From positions 26,978 through 90,977 of the forward strand of contig JALHMY010000031.1 in assembly GCA_022843805.1 (NCBI GenBank): 64,000 bases of DNA, in the 5' to 3' direction. The first letter of the stretch is position 1; every line of letters begins with the position of its first letter. Below the pieces are notes generated by a model, which was given only the letters and a program-made list of their open reading frames with translations, made no database searches and was not told where the DNA came from. The position numbers were made by a program, and so were the translations under genes. Source of the DNA: Fuerstiella sp. (GTDB lineage Bacteria; Planctomycetota; Planctomycetia; Planctomycetales; Planctomycetaceae). Shown here piece by piece: positions 18,797 through 27,980 of this stretch.

Positions 18797-20875
18797 ATGA
18801 TCAAAGACATTGGGTCCGACAGGTTTATCAGGTCCCTTCGCGAGATCTTTCGCAGGACGGTTTCGGCGGCCCTCTGTTCAGGGGTGCTTCTGAGTGGCTG
18901 TTCGACGACCGAGAAAGCCAAAGTTGCAGATCTGCAGTATTTGTGTGAAGGCAGCGGTCGGTCTTCGTACCGTGGACACAATACGGCGATGGAACACCCC
19001 TGTCTGGACAACGTCACGGCAGAGGCTGTTCAGGTCAGCGATGAACCCAGAACCCTACAGCGCCGTGTGGACGATGAAGTTCGGGAAATCACTCTTCAGG
19101 AATGCATCCGTATCGCCGGCAGAAATAATGAGGTGATCGAACAGGAAGCGTTCGGCGGCGTCGGTGCACAGCTGGTTCTTTCGAGTCCGGAAGGATCCAA
19201 CACGATTTATGATGCAGCAATTCAGGAAACCGGAGTTCTGTTCGGACGACGAGGTCTCAACGCAGCCCTTGCAGAGTTCGACACAAACTTCTCTACGGGC
19301 CTGACCTGGGGACGCGGTATCAATCGCCTGAATGTGATCGACACGCCAATCGCCACTGCAGAAACTGCCAATTTTACCTCCGGACTGAATAAGTCGTTTG
19401 CGACGGGTGCGTCAGTTTCAGTGTTTAACGACTGGTCCTATGCAGGTACAAACCTTAATAACACGTTGTTCCCCTCGGCTTATCGTGGTTCAGTGGGTGC
19501 AGAAGTCAGACAGCCACTGCTTGCGGGCAGCGGAGTCGACTTTACTCGCATTGCTGGTCCCGTCAATCCTTCGTTCGGATCCATTGCAGGGGTTAGCCAG
19601 GGCGTGGTAATTGCCCGAATCAACCAGGATATTACTCTGGCTGACTTTGAACTGGCGATTCGCAATGGGATACGGACGATTGAGAATGCCTACTGGGATC
19701 TTTACGGTGCGTACCGGGTATACGACACGGCTGTTGTGGCATATGAAAGTGCCTTTCAAACGTGGCGCGAAGCACAAACACGATTTGAAGTGGGTACTCT
19801 GAAGCCCGCCGATGAATTGCAGGCACGTGATCGTCTTTATGAAACCCGAGCCCAGGTAGAGCTTTCGCTTTCCAACCTGTTCCGAGCAGAAGCCTACCTG
19901 CGGGTTGTTCTTGGAATGCCCATGAACGACGGCACCGTGATGCGGCCCATTGACGAACCTGTCATGGCCGAGTTTAAGCCGGACTGGAAATCCTGTATTA
20001 TTGACGGGCTTACGAATCGCACCGAACTGCGACGACAAAAATGGCAGATCAAGAGTCTGCAGCTGCAGCTGATCGCAGCCCGCAGTCTGGTGCGTCCTCG
20101 TCTGGATGCCGTGGGTTCTTACGGCATGAATGCGTTCGGAGACCAGCTGGGAAGTCAAAGTGTCTTCGGTGCGAACGCCGCTCCTGTCAACAGTGCGTTC
20201 GGATCGTTAACTCATGATGGTCTGGAGTCCTGGACGATGGGCTTCCAGATGAGCATGCCGATTGGCTTTCGACAGGCGCGAAGTCAGGTTCGCAATTACG
20301 AACTGCAGCTGGCCCGGGCCAACGCTATTCTGGCGTCCCAGGAGAAGCGTGTTGCTCATGATATCGCGGTTTCCATGCAGGAGATGTCAGCAGCATGGAC
20401 AGCCGCTCAAACCAATAGTCATCGAATGAAGGCGGCTGCTGAACGCGTCGAGCTGCTTGAAGCAGAACGTGAAGTCGGAACGACCACGCTGGACCTTGTA
20501 CTTCGGGCTCAGGCGAGCGTTGCGACTGCTGAGGCGTCCTATTATCAGCAGGTCGTCCAGTACATGAAATCGATTACAAACCTGAACCTGGCCACCGGCC
20601 GGCTGCTTGAAGTACATGGTGTCTATCTGGCAGAGGGAATGTGGACGCCTGCGGCGTACGAAGACGCTGCGATGCGGGCATCCGAACGTCGCAATGGAAT
20701 TGATAACCCGAATCTGAGCACCCAGCCGCTGGAATTTGTTTCTCCCGGTCCTCCAGGCACAGTTGAACTGAGAACTCCCTTCCGGCAGACGGTTCCCGAG
20801 GCACCTGAAATTCCCGACGCACCTGCAACGTCTGACTCAGAAGAAACGGAAGCCGTCGAGCCGAATGTTCAGTAA
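18797..20875 (+). CDS. TolC-family outer-membrane efflux lipoprotein
   Basis: 692-residue outer-membrane channel protein of the TolC/OEP family. A lipoprotein signal is visible: FRRTVSAALCSGVLLSGCS, with lipobox LSGC, so the mature protein would start at Cys. The body has two OEP repeats with long coiled-coil helices: ENAYWDLYGAYRVYDTAV..RFEVGTLKPADELQARDRLYE, and later NYELQLARANAILASQEKRVAHDI..EVGTTTLDLVLRAQASVA. A Pro/Glu-rich tail closes it. No RND or ABC partner lies in this window. The ATG at 18797 has GGGAAG 5-10 bases upstream; an in-frame upstream ATG at 18755 would put 14 residues before the signal peptide. Confidence 0.88.
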   Translation: MIKDIGSDRFIRSLREIFRRTVSAALCSGVLLSGCSTTEKAKVADLQYLCEGSGRSSYRGHNTAMEHPCLDNVTAEAVQVSDEPRTLQRRVDDEVREITLQECIRIAGRNNEVIEQEAFGGVGAQLVLSSPEGSNTIYDAAIQETGVLFGRRGLNAALAEFDTNFSTGLTWGRGINRLNVIDTPIATAETANFTSGLNKSFATGASVSVFNDWSYAGTNLNNTLFPSAYRGSVGAEVRQPLLAGSGVDFTRIAGPVNPSFGSIAGVSQGVVIARINQDITLADFELAIRNGIRTIENAYWDLYGAYRVYDTAVVAYESAFQTWREAQTRFEVGTLKPADELQARDRLYETRAQVELSLSNLFRAEAYLRVVLGMPMNDGTVMRPIDEPVMAEFKPDWKSCIIDGLTNRTELRRQKWQIKSLQLQLIAARSLVRPRLDAVGSYGMNAFGDQLGSQSVFGANAAPVNSAFGSLTHDGLESWTMGFQMSMPIGFRQARSQVRNYELQLARANAILASQEKRVAHDIAVSMQEMSAAWTAAQTNSHRMKAAAERVELLEAEREVGTTTLDLVLRAQASVATAEASYYQQVVQYMKSITNLNLATGRLLEVHGVYLAEGMWTPAAYEDAAMRASERRNGIDNPNLSTQPLEFVSPGPPGTVELRTPFRQTVPEAPEIPDAPATSDSEETEAVEPNVQ

Positions 20876-21127
20876 CGTACTTCGAAATTCCATTCGCCTG
20901 ATGGATGTCCGCCGTGCCATTCGGCATGCTGGTGCCGGATCCCACGGCAGATTCATGGTTCATCATGTGAGCCTGCCGACTGCTTGACGATCGATGCGCG
21001 TATCATCAAACTCTACTCGCCGATAAGTTCACCGCCTGATCAACAATCCGGTCACTTATCTGGTCCGAGTACACGATGGTGAGTGCGGGAATGAGACAGG
21101 TATTTTTAGATTGAAGAGGAAAGTTCA

Positions 21128-21322
21128 ATGAGTGGACCGATTGTTCGAACCGGAACGAATCCAAAGTTCTGGAAGAACTGGGACAATGTGTTCGGTGATA
21201 AGTCAGCTGCAAAGGGCGGCGACTCAAAGGCAGCAGCCAAAGAGGCAAAGCCTGCCAAAGCCGCTTCTAAAAAAGCAGCTCCCAAAAAAGCGGCAAAGAA
21301 GGCTGGCAAAAAGAAGTCATAG
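21128..21322 (+). CDS. planctomycete-type small basic protein
   Basis: 64-residue highly basic protein. The first ~24 residues (MSGPIVRTGTNPKFWKNWDNVFG) form a compact aromatic block that, from memory, recurs in planctomycete small proteins; the rest is a Lys/Ala tail of AAKxxKxAxKKAAPKKAAKK type, like histone H1 or Hc1 tails. Nucleic acid binding is a reasonable inference, either to DNA or to the ribosome, but no function is established. A good AGAGGA site lies just before the ATG. A hairpin at 21373-21407 follows. The gene stands alone, convergent with aconitase. Confidence 0.8.
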   Translation: MSGPIVRTGTNPKFWKNWDNVFGDKSAAKGGDSKAAAKEAKPAKAASKKAAPKKAAKKAGKKKS

Positions 21323-21372
21323 TGTGCGAACACTCCTGCAGCGAAGCAGGTAACAGGATTCGCTTCGAATGA

Positions 21373-21407
21373 AACAGGCCCGGCATTTCAACAATGCGGG
21401 GCCTGTT
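21373..21407 (+). terminator. hairpin between small basic protein and aconitase genes
   Basis: A 15-bp stem with one mismatch (21373-21387 against 21393-21407; AACAGGCCC...GGGCCTGTT) with a 5-base loop lies between two convergent genes. The T tract is weak, so it is probably a bidirectional terminator. Confidence 0.65.
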
Positions 21408-21470
21408 CTCTTATGCAGATGTGGCATTCTGCCAGCCAGCAGATAAATGGCTGACGTCAGGCCAATACCG

Positions 21471-24140
21471 TTATTTTGCCAGCTGGCGAAGGACTGTGTG
21501 AAGAATTCCGCCGTTGCGATAATAGACCACTTCAACAGGCGTATCGATACGGCAGGTGGTTACAAAGTGAATTTCGTCGCCATTGGCTTTGCGGGCAGTG
21601 ACTTCCACTGCCTGTCGAGGTTCAAGCGAGTCATCCAGACGAATGTCAAAGATCTCAGTGCCATCCAGATCCAGACTTTCACGACTTTCACCTGTTCGGA
21701 ACTGCAGCGGAAGCACTCCCATGCCAACCAGATTGCTGCGATGAATTCGCTCGAAACTGGCCGCAATGACTGCTCGGATGCCCAGCAGGTAGGTTCCCTT
21801 TGCGGCCCAGTCCCTTGATGAGCCTGTCCCGTACTCGGTTCCGGCCAGAACAACGAGCGGAGTTCCGGCTTCGCGATACTTCATCGCGGCATCGTAAATC
21901 GACATTTTCTCGCCGGACGGAAAATGAAGGGCCACGCTTCCTTCGGTTCCCGGAGCGATGAGGTTTCTGAGGCGAATATTGGCAAACGTTCCGCGCGTCA
22001 TCACGCGGTCATTACCGCGACGTGCTCCATACTGATTGAAATCTTCCGGTTTGACGCCTCGTTCCTGCAGATAACGGCCGGCAGGTGAATCTTTCTTGAT
22101 TGAACCGGCCGGACTGATGTGGTCGGTCGTTGTGGAATCGCCGACCGACACAAGGCAGCGAGCCCCCTGGATGGCAGAAATCGGGGCAGGTAACAGCGGC
22201 ATATCCACAAAGAACGGAGGTTCCTGCACATAGGTGCTGTCTTCATCCCACTGATAAAGGTCACCATCCGAACTTTTGATCTTTTGCCATTCTTCCGGTC
22301 CGTTCGAAGCCTGACCGTATTGTTCAATAAACATCTCCGGCGACATTGATGAACTGACCGTATCTGCAATTTCCTTCTGTGATGGCCAGATGTCCCGCAG
22401 ATAAACGTCCACACCGCTGGAATCCTTACCCAGTGGCTGTGTGGCCAGATCAATATCGACTGTTCCGGCAATTGCATATGCCACAACCAGTGGCGGACTT
22501 GCCAGGTAATTGGCCTTCACAAGAGGATTAACCCGGCCTTCGAAGTTGCGATTTCCTGACAGAACAGCGGCCGCCACCAGATCGCCGGATGTCACAGCCG
22601 CGGCAACTGCATCCGGCAGCGGACCACTGTTGCCGATACAAGTCGTGCAGCCATATCCAACCGTCTGAAAACCGAGTGCATCAAGCGATTTGTCAAGGCC
22701 CGCTTTTTGCAGGTATTCAGTGACCACGCGACTGCCAGGCGCCAGACTGGTTTTAACCCATGGCTTCTGATGCAGACCTCTGGCCACAGCGTTTCTCGCC
22801 AGCAGCCCCGCGCCGATCATGACACTCGGGTTACTGGTATTCGTACAGCTGGTAATCGCGGCAATCACTACGGCGCCGTCTGAAATCGCCGACGCGGATG
22901 TGCCTCCATCAACTTTCACCGGAACCGAAGCCTGTGCTTTGCCAAACGCTCCGCTGAGCGACTTCTTCCATTCCGAGTACATGTCTTTCAGAAGAATGCG
23001 GTCCTGAGGACGTTTCGGGCCAGCCATTGATGGTACAACCGCCGCCAGGTCCAGTTCCAGTGCACTGGAGAACCTCGGCTCTTTCGAACTGGCAGTTCGG
23101 AACAGCCCCTGTTCCTTACAGTATCGCTCAACAAGGTCAATCAGCGACTTTGGCCGCCCCGTACGTTCCATGTACCGCAGAGTTTCCGCATCAACCGGAA
23201 AGAAGCCCATCGTCGCTCCATATTCCGGAGCCATGTTGGCCAAAGTAGCCCGGTCCGCAAGGCTTAGAGCATCAAGCCCGGGGCCGTAAAACTCCACAAA
23301 CTTTCCAACCACTTTGTGGGCACGCAGCATCTGAGTAACAGTCAGTACAAGGTCGGTGGCTGTTGATCCTTCAGGCAGTTCACCGGTCAGCCGAAATCCG
23401 ACAACTTCCGGCGTCAGCATGTAAATTGGCTGACCCAGCATCACCGCTTCTGCTTCGATCCCGCCAACTCCCCATCCGACGACGCCCAGCCCATTAATCA
23501 TGGTTGTGTGGCTGTCAGTTCCGACGAGACTATCCGGGTAGGCCACACCATTGGATGTCATGACAACCGTGGCGAGATACTCAAGGTTGACCTGATGGAC
23601 AATTCCGGTCGCAGGTGGAATCACTCGGAAATTATTGAACGCCTTCTGGCCCCAGCGCAGGAACTGATAACGTTCCATATTGCGTTCAAATTCAATCTCC
23701 ACATTCTTCTGCAATGCAAACCGACTGGCAAATTCATCCACCTGAACACTGTGGTCAATGACGAGATCACAGGGAACCAGCGGATTAATCTTTTTCGGAT
23801 CGCCCCCCATGCGCACCATTGCACTTCTGAGTGCGGCCAGATCCACAACGGCCGGTACTCCTGTGAAGTCCTGGAGAACAACTCGACCGGGCTTGAACGG
23901 AACTTCCACCTCCGCTGGTTTTGCCGCATTCCAGTTTGCCAGATTGGTGACGTCTTCCGCACTAACCACAAATCCGTCCACATTTCGCAGGCAGGCCTCC
24001 AGCAGCACTCGAATCGAATAGGGCAACGTTTCAATGTCGCCTATTCCTTCGTCGACCAGTTTGCGAAGTCGATAATACTTCACAGTACCGGCGGCAGTGG
24101 ACAGGGAAGCTTCAGCACCAAACGGATTAGAACTGGTCAT
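21471..24140 (-). CDS. acnA: aconitate hydratase A
   Basis: 889-residue aconitase of the AcnA/IRP1 type, close to the 891 residues of E. coli AcnA. It interconverts citrate and isocitrate in the TCA cycle with a [4Fe-4S] cluster. Visible family blocks are [19 protein letters not shown], the cluster Cys in [12 protein letters not shown] and [20 protein letters not shown], and near the C-terminus [23 protein letters not shown] and [16 protein letters not shown]. It opens with [10 protein letters not shown] and the KYYRLRKL motif expected of the family. It appears monocistronic. The strong AGCTTCAGC-rich 5' part holds no other ORF. Confidence 0.97.
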   Translation of the reverse strand: MTSSNPFGAEASLSTAAGTVKYYRLRKLVDEGIGDIETLPYSIRVLLEACLRNVDGFVVSAEDVTNLANWNAAKPAEVEVPFKPGRVVLQDFTGVPAVVDLAALRSAMVRMGGDPKKINPLVPCDLVIDHSVQVDEFASRFALQKNVEIEFERNMERYQFLRWGQKAFNNFRVIPPATGIVHQVNLEYLATVVMTSNGVAYPDSLVGTDSHTTMINGLGVVGWGVGGIEAEAVMLGQPIYMLTPEVVGFRLTGELPEGSTATDLVLTVTQMLRAHKVVGKFVEFYGPGLDALSLADRATLANMAPEYGATMGFFPVDAETLRYMERTGRPKSLIDLVERYCKEQGLFRTASSKEPRFSSALELDLAAVVPSMAGPKRPQDRILLKDMYSEWKKSLSGAFGKAQASVPVKVDGGTSASAISDGAVVIAAITSCTNTSNPSVMIGAGLLARNAVARGLHQKPWVKTSLAPGSRVVTEYLQKAGLDKSLDALGFQTVGYGCTTCIGNSGPLPDAVAAAVTSGDLVAAAVLSGNRNFEGRVNPLVKANYLASPPLVVAYAIAGTVDIDLATQPLGKDSSGVDVYLRDIWPSQKEIADTVSSSMSPEMFIEQYGQASNGPEEWQKIKSSDGDLYQWDEDSTYVQEPPFFVDMPLLPAPISAIQGARCLVSVGDSTTTDHISPAGSIKKDSPAGRYLQERGVKPEDFNQYGARRGNDRVMTRGTFANIRLRNLIAPGTEGSVALHFPSGEKMSIYDAAMKYREAGTPLVVLAGTEYGTGSSRDWAAKGTYLLGIRAVIAASFERIHRSNLVGMGVLPLQFRTGESRESLDLDGTEIFDIRLDDSLEPRQAVEVTARKANGDEIHFVTTCRIDTPVEVVYYRNGGILHTVLRQLAK

Positions 24141-24439
24141 GTGAGAACTCGTGTCCTGAATTCATGTGTCGGCAACGAAACGGAGCGTGGATCGTGAATT
24201 GTAGAAAAGTCAGACAAAGTCGCAATTCTGCACCAGGTGGTCACTGCTGCGGATTCACTGAGAATCGAAAATACGGCTTACAGGCAAAAAATGCAGCCAC
24301 GAGTGAGAAACTAAAAATTGCTCAGCGCCTCATCAGCGCAAAGATACATTCAGGCCTTCTGTAAAGACTGCTGTCGGGCGAGCTGCAAGCCGTAAACCGG
24401 ATGCAACGTCGACAACTGCACAGGCTACCGCTGCACAGG
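24141..24439. other. 299-bp intergenic region without recognised features
   Basis: This gap lies between the start of aconitase and the stop of the membrane-protein gene, both on the minus strand. It should contain the aconitase promoter on the left part. I see no coding ORF, RNA gene or clear palindrome. Confidence 0.4.
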
Positions 24440-26308
24440 CTACTGATACAATGTCAGACGTGACATTGCCACGGCTGAAGGTGCTCCCGCAGGAGTTGGC
24501 TGCGAAACCGGAATCTGATAGCGATCCGGCACATCGGGAGGAGTGAACCGATCGAGTCTCGGTCGGAAGACGACCAGCAGCAGCAGGGGAAGGTACCAAA
24601 GCACATAAGCTCCAATGTCATCCGGATACCATAGCTGAGCTGTGACGACGAGTGCTGTGGAATTTGCCAGCAGATTCTCAAGATTTCGAGGTCGCGGCAG
24701 GACTGTCATGGCCGTCAGCATCACAAAGAACACCGCGGCCAGGGGAATTCGCACAAATAACTGACCAAAAGGAGTTTCCGGCGCACTGCCGGTTTCATCC
24801 AGCAGCCGGTAGACCGTCCAGTTCATCGTGGTTACCAGTTTGTTCATGAACGAGTCAGCATTGCTGGAGGTCAGCAGCAGGCAGACCACCAGAATGGCGG
24901 CAACTCCCACAAGCGACAGGCCAAAACGAACTGATCCTCGCCGTCCGTAAAATGCTGCCCATACAGGGAGTAAAAATACGGCGAAGAACAGAGTGCCACA
25001 GGCGAGCCCAAGCAGTACACCAGCGACGACCGGTTTGCGATAACTGGCGATCGCCCAGGTCAGACAGGCACCCGGCAACACATGACTCAACTGATGAACG
25101 TTTCTCGCGGTACACGGCAAAAGCAGATACAAACAAGCCATCGACAAGCCGAGCTGCATGCTGCTGAAGTGATGCTTGCCGATATACAACAGACCGAAAA
25201 CCACCACGGTATGCGAAATCACCACCAGAACCTGAGCCACCCACGCCTCAGCACTATTGTCCGGTTCTGCCTTCGCCTCCTCATCTGGTGGTAACTGACC
25301 GGAAAGCTGAGCGACGCCAGCCGCACCGGCAGCAATCAGCGTGGCCGTCGGCGCCGGAGGCTGCTCACCAGGCGTTTCGATCTGAGACTGGACATCCAGT
25401 CGCTGGAGTAGCGCCCTTCCCTGTTCAACGGCAGCCAGTGCACTGTTGGGAGGTGGTGCAATAAAGATGCCCACTGTCAGCAGAGCGAATGCGGGAATAC
25501 ACAAAAAGGTTAAACCCGCCTGATTCAGATTTTGCTCAAGCCGTGGCCGACGGGTGAGCGATTCGTCGAAGATCAGCCTGAGTATCAGGAGAAACGACAG
25601 TACAAGCGAGATTCCGGAACTCCAAAGGTAGACAGGATGAAACTGTGGTCCGCTGGCCGAAACTTCCTGCTCTGCGCTCGCGTTTGCCTGATCAGCCGAC
25701 AGCTCTCCGGCTGCCTGACCTGAACTGGGTTCATTCGCACTGTCCGTGGAACTGGTTTCTGACGTCGCGACCGCATTTCCAGCCACCGTGCCGGTACTTT
25801 CGTCTGTGCCGGTATTCACGTCTGTTGCGATGTTGTGACCATCTGCCCCAGGAGCACTGCCAGATGAATTAGTCGTATTCGAATGGTCACTCCCGCCATT
25901 TTCTGTTTGTGCGCCTGCCACGTGTTCAGACTGGGGTTTCTCAGCGATCGATTCCGAGTAGACAGTTGATGGCGACGATAAAACGGCGTGGGTTGACTTG
26001 CCATTGAGTGTATTGGAGGCGTCCGAGTCGGCAGGGCCGGACTGCGATTGCACTGCACCATCAATCTGAATTCCCTCGAGTCTGGTGCCGTTCGACTTTG
26101 CGACGGAATCAGCCGAACCCGGAGGCGCAATGTTCTTCCACGCGCTGGCGATCACCAGTGACGTTGAAAGTGCCAGAATGAAAAGCACGTCCAGATTTCT
26201 AACCGTAAACAGGCGGGAAAATCTGAAGAAGACGGCCAAAACCAGCACAGCGATGTACACCAGCCACGTAGGATTGGATACATCCACGAACAGAAATTGT
26301 TTTTCCAT
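24440..26308 (-). CDS. hypothetical multi-pass membrane protein
   Basis: 622-residue integral membrane protein. Two N-terminal helices (about 12-30 and 38-56) are followed by a ~150-residue Ser/Thr/Asn/Glu-rich linker that is probably extracytoplasmic and disordered. About eight more hydrophobic helices follow, including LVLSFLLILRLIF, LVVISHTVVVFGLLYIGKHHF, AGVLLGLACGTLFFAVFLLP and ALVVTAQLWYPDDIGAYVLWYLPLLLLVVF. The pattern of helices with loops such as CTARNVHQLSHVLPG faintly recalls GT-C glycosyltransferases (GT87/DUF2029 type), but no catalytic motif is certain. The start at 26308 (MEKQFLFVDVSNP) is preferred over the GTG/ATG at 26356, which would add a basic 16-residue stretch. Confidence 0.7.
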   Translation of the reverse strand: MEKQFLFVDVSNPTWLVYIAVLVLAVFFRFSRLFTVRNLDVLFILALSTSLVIASAWKNIAPPGSADSVAKSNGTRLEGIQIDGAVQSQSGPADSDASNTLNGKSTHAVLSSPSTVYSESIAEKPQSEHVAGAQTENGGSDHSNTTNSSGSAPGADGHNIATDVNTGTDESTGTVAGNAVATSETSSTDSANEPSSGQAAGELSADQANASAEQEVSASGPQFHPVYLWSSGISLVLSFLLILRLIFDESLTRRPRLEQNLNQAGLTFLCIPAFALLTVGIFIAPPPNSALAAVEQGRALLQRLDVQSQIETPGEQPPAPTATLIAAGAAGVAQLSGQLPPDEEAKAEPDNSAEAWVAQVLVVISHTVVVFGLLYIGKHHFSSMQLGLSMACLYLLLPCTARNVHQLSHVLPGACLTWAIASYRKPVVAGVLLGLACGTLFFAVFLLPVWAAFYGRRGSVRFGLSLVGVAAILVVCLLLTSSNADSFMNKLVTTMNWTVYRLLDETGSAPETPFGQLFVRIPLAAVFFVMLTAMTVLPRPRNLENLLANSTALVVTAQLWYPDDIGAYVLWYLPLLLLVVFRPRLDRFTPPDVPDRYQIPVSQPTPAGAPSAVAMSRLTLYQ

Positions 26309-26791
26309 TGTAGATCGAAATTGCGAACGACAAACAAATGGAACTCTCCGGGACAACCCCTTGCCCGAAGCACCTGTCCATCTCGCTATTCACTTAGAAC
26401 GCAACTTCCCGCTGCGTTAACCCAAAACTTCTTGTCCCCAACAGTATTTGATGGGCCGGAGCGAAAATTAGCAACCATCTAAAAGGCGAAGATCATTCTT
26501 TAAAGAATTTTTGGCAAACGGCCTCATCAAACTCTTGACAGTTTGCCAAATCGATATCTCTGGCCCACTGGCAGCTCCGAAGCGTTTCTCAGCGACCATG
26601 CTGTTTGGATAGAATAAGGCAGGCCATTGGGGATTTTGTTTCCCATTGACGATTCGTCACGGAAAGCGACAGTGGACAAAACAGGACCGTCACCGGAACC
26701 GAGCAGGATTCCGGACAGACTGACCGTCGGCAGATTTTTGCTTTTTTCTGATCGAATACATTCAACACAAGAATTCACGAAAGCGATCGCC
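26309..26791. promoter_or_regulatory. 483-bp divergent region upstream of ald, with two palindromes
   Basis: Between the divergent membrane-protein and alanine dehydrogenase starts. It holds a perfect 14-bp palindrome ATTCTTTAAAGAAT (26495-26508) and, just beyond, a dyad TTGGCAAAC (26511-26519) ... GTTTGCCAA (26541-26549) with a 21-base spacer. A TTGACA hexamer at 26535-26540 lies inside the dyad, as if a regulator site overlapped a -35 box; I found no convincing -10 at ideal distance. These are candidate operator sites, not proven ones. Confidence 0.45.
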
Positions 26792-27910
26792 ATGATTGTG
26801 GGTGTGCCTCGGGAGATTAAAAGGGATGAATATCGTGTTGCGATGCTTCCTTCCGGAGTGGAAGATCTGACTCAGGCCGGGCACGAGGTACTGATTGAAG
26901 CAGGTGCCGGCCTTGGCAGCGGTATTTCTGATCAGGAGTACGCGGCTGCCGGAGCAACAATCACTGCTGCTCATGCTGATATATTTCAGAATGCGGAGCT
27001 GATTGTTAAGGTCAAGGAACCGCTTGAGAGCGAATGGCCGTTGCTTCGAGCTGGAACAACTCTGTTCACGTATTTCCATTTTGCTGCCGACCAGAAGCTG
27101 ACGCTGAATGTTCTCGAATCGAAAATCAACGCCGTTGCCTATGAGACACTTGAAGGGAAGGCTCGTGACTTACCTCTGCTGACCCCGATGAGTGAAGTGG
27201 CGGGGCGCATGAGCATTCAGCAGGGGGCGAGATTTCTGGAACGACCACAGGAGGGGCGAGGCATTTTGCTGGGAGGAGTTCCTGGTGTTGAACCAGCTCA
27301 TATCGCAATTTTTGGCGGAGGTGTCGTCGGAAAAAATGCGGCCCGTATTGCCGCTGGCTTCCAGGCCGATGTTGTGATTCTTGATATCAGCATTGATCGG
27401 CTGAGGTATCTTGAAGACATCATGCCGCCGAACGTCAATACTCTGTTCAGCGATCGTCACAATATTCGCGAACAGCTGAAAAAGGCGGATCTGGTTATTG
27501 GGGGCGTACTGATTCCCGGAGCCAAAGCGCCCCATCTGGTGACCAGCCAGGACCTGAAGCTGATGAAACCCGGCGCCGTTGTGATTGATGTGTGTATTGA
27601 CCAGGGTGGTTGCTTCGAGACATCGCGACCCACCACGCATTCAGAACCCACCTATATTGTTGACGGAATCGTGCATTACTGTGTCACTAATATGCCTGGG
27701 GCCGTGGGGCGAACGAGCACCTATGCGCTTTGCAACGTTACGTTTCCGTACATCCGAAGAATCGCCGATATGGGATTGTTTGCAGCCAGTCAGCAGGATC
27801 CAGGGCTGGCAAAGGCCGTCAATATGGTCAGCGGACGCCTGACGAATCGTGCGGTTGCTGATACTTTTGGTATAGAATATCGGGAATTTTCAGGAAGCTC
27901 CATGGCATAG
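26792..27910 (+). CDS. ald: alanine dehydrogenase
   Basis: 372-residue NAD-dependent L-alanine dehydrogenase (alanine to pyruvate and ammonia). Key residues sit at canonical positions: Arg15 in KRDEYRVAML, Lys75 in VKVKEPLE and His96 in YFHFAAD. The Rossmann motif is IFGGGVVGKNAARIAAG, and VIGGVLIPGAKAPHLV and DQGGCFETSRPTTH complete the family pattern. The length matches the usual 371. The start at 26792 (MIVGVPREIK) is fixed by homology; the open frame extends upstream to 26627 without family similarity. An ALDH7-type dehydrogenase follows after 70 bp and may be co-transcribed. Confidence 0.97.
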   Translation: MIVGVPREIKRDEYRVAMLPSGVEDLTQAGHEVLIEAGAGLGSGISDQEYAAAGATITAAHADIFQNAELIVKVKEPLESEWPLLRAGTTLFTYFHFAADQKLTLNVLESKINAVAYETLEGKARDLPLLTPMSEVAGRMSIQQGARFLERPQEGRGILLGGVPGVEPAHIAIFGGGVVGKNAARIAAGFQADVVILDISIDRLRYLEDIMPPNVNTLFSDRHNIREQLKKADLVIGGVLIPGAKAPHLVTSQDLKLMKPGAVVIDVCIDQGGCFETSRPTTHSEPTYIVDGIVHYCVTNMPGAVGRTSTYALCNVTFPYIRRIADMGLFAASQQDPGLAKAVNMVSGRLTNRAVADTFGIEYREFSGSSMA

Positions 27911-27980
27911 TGCATTCAGGGGCATCTAAAACGGATTTATATCGACTCAGCAGAATCACACGTTCAGAGGGAGTTTTGCG

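Noticed and set aside
26627..26791. N-terminal 55-residue extension of alanine dehydrogenase
   Set aside because: No similarity to the family and the normal start with Arg15 fits at 26792.
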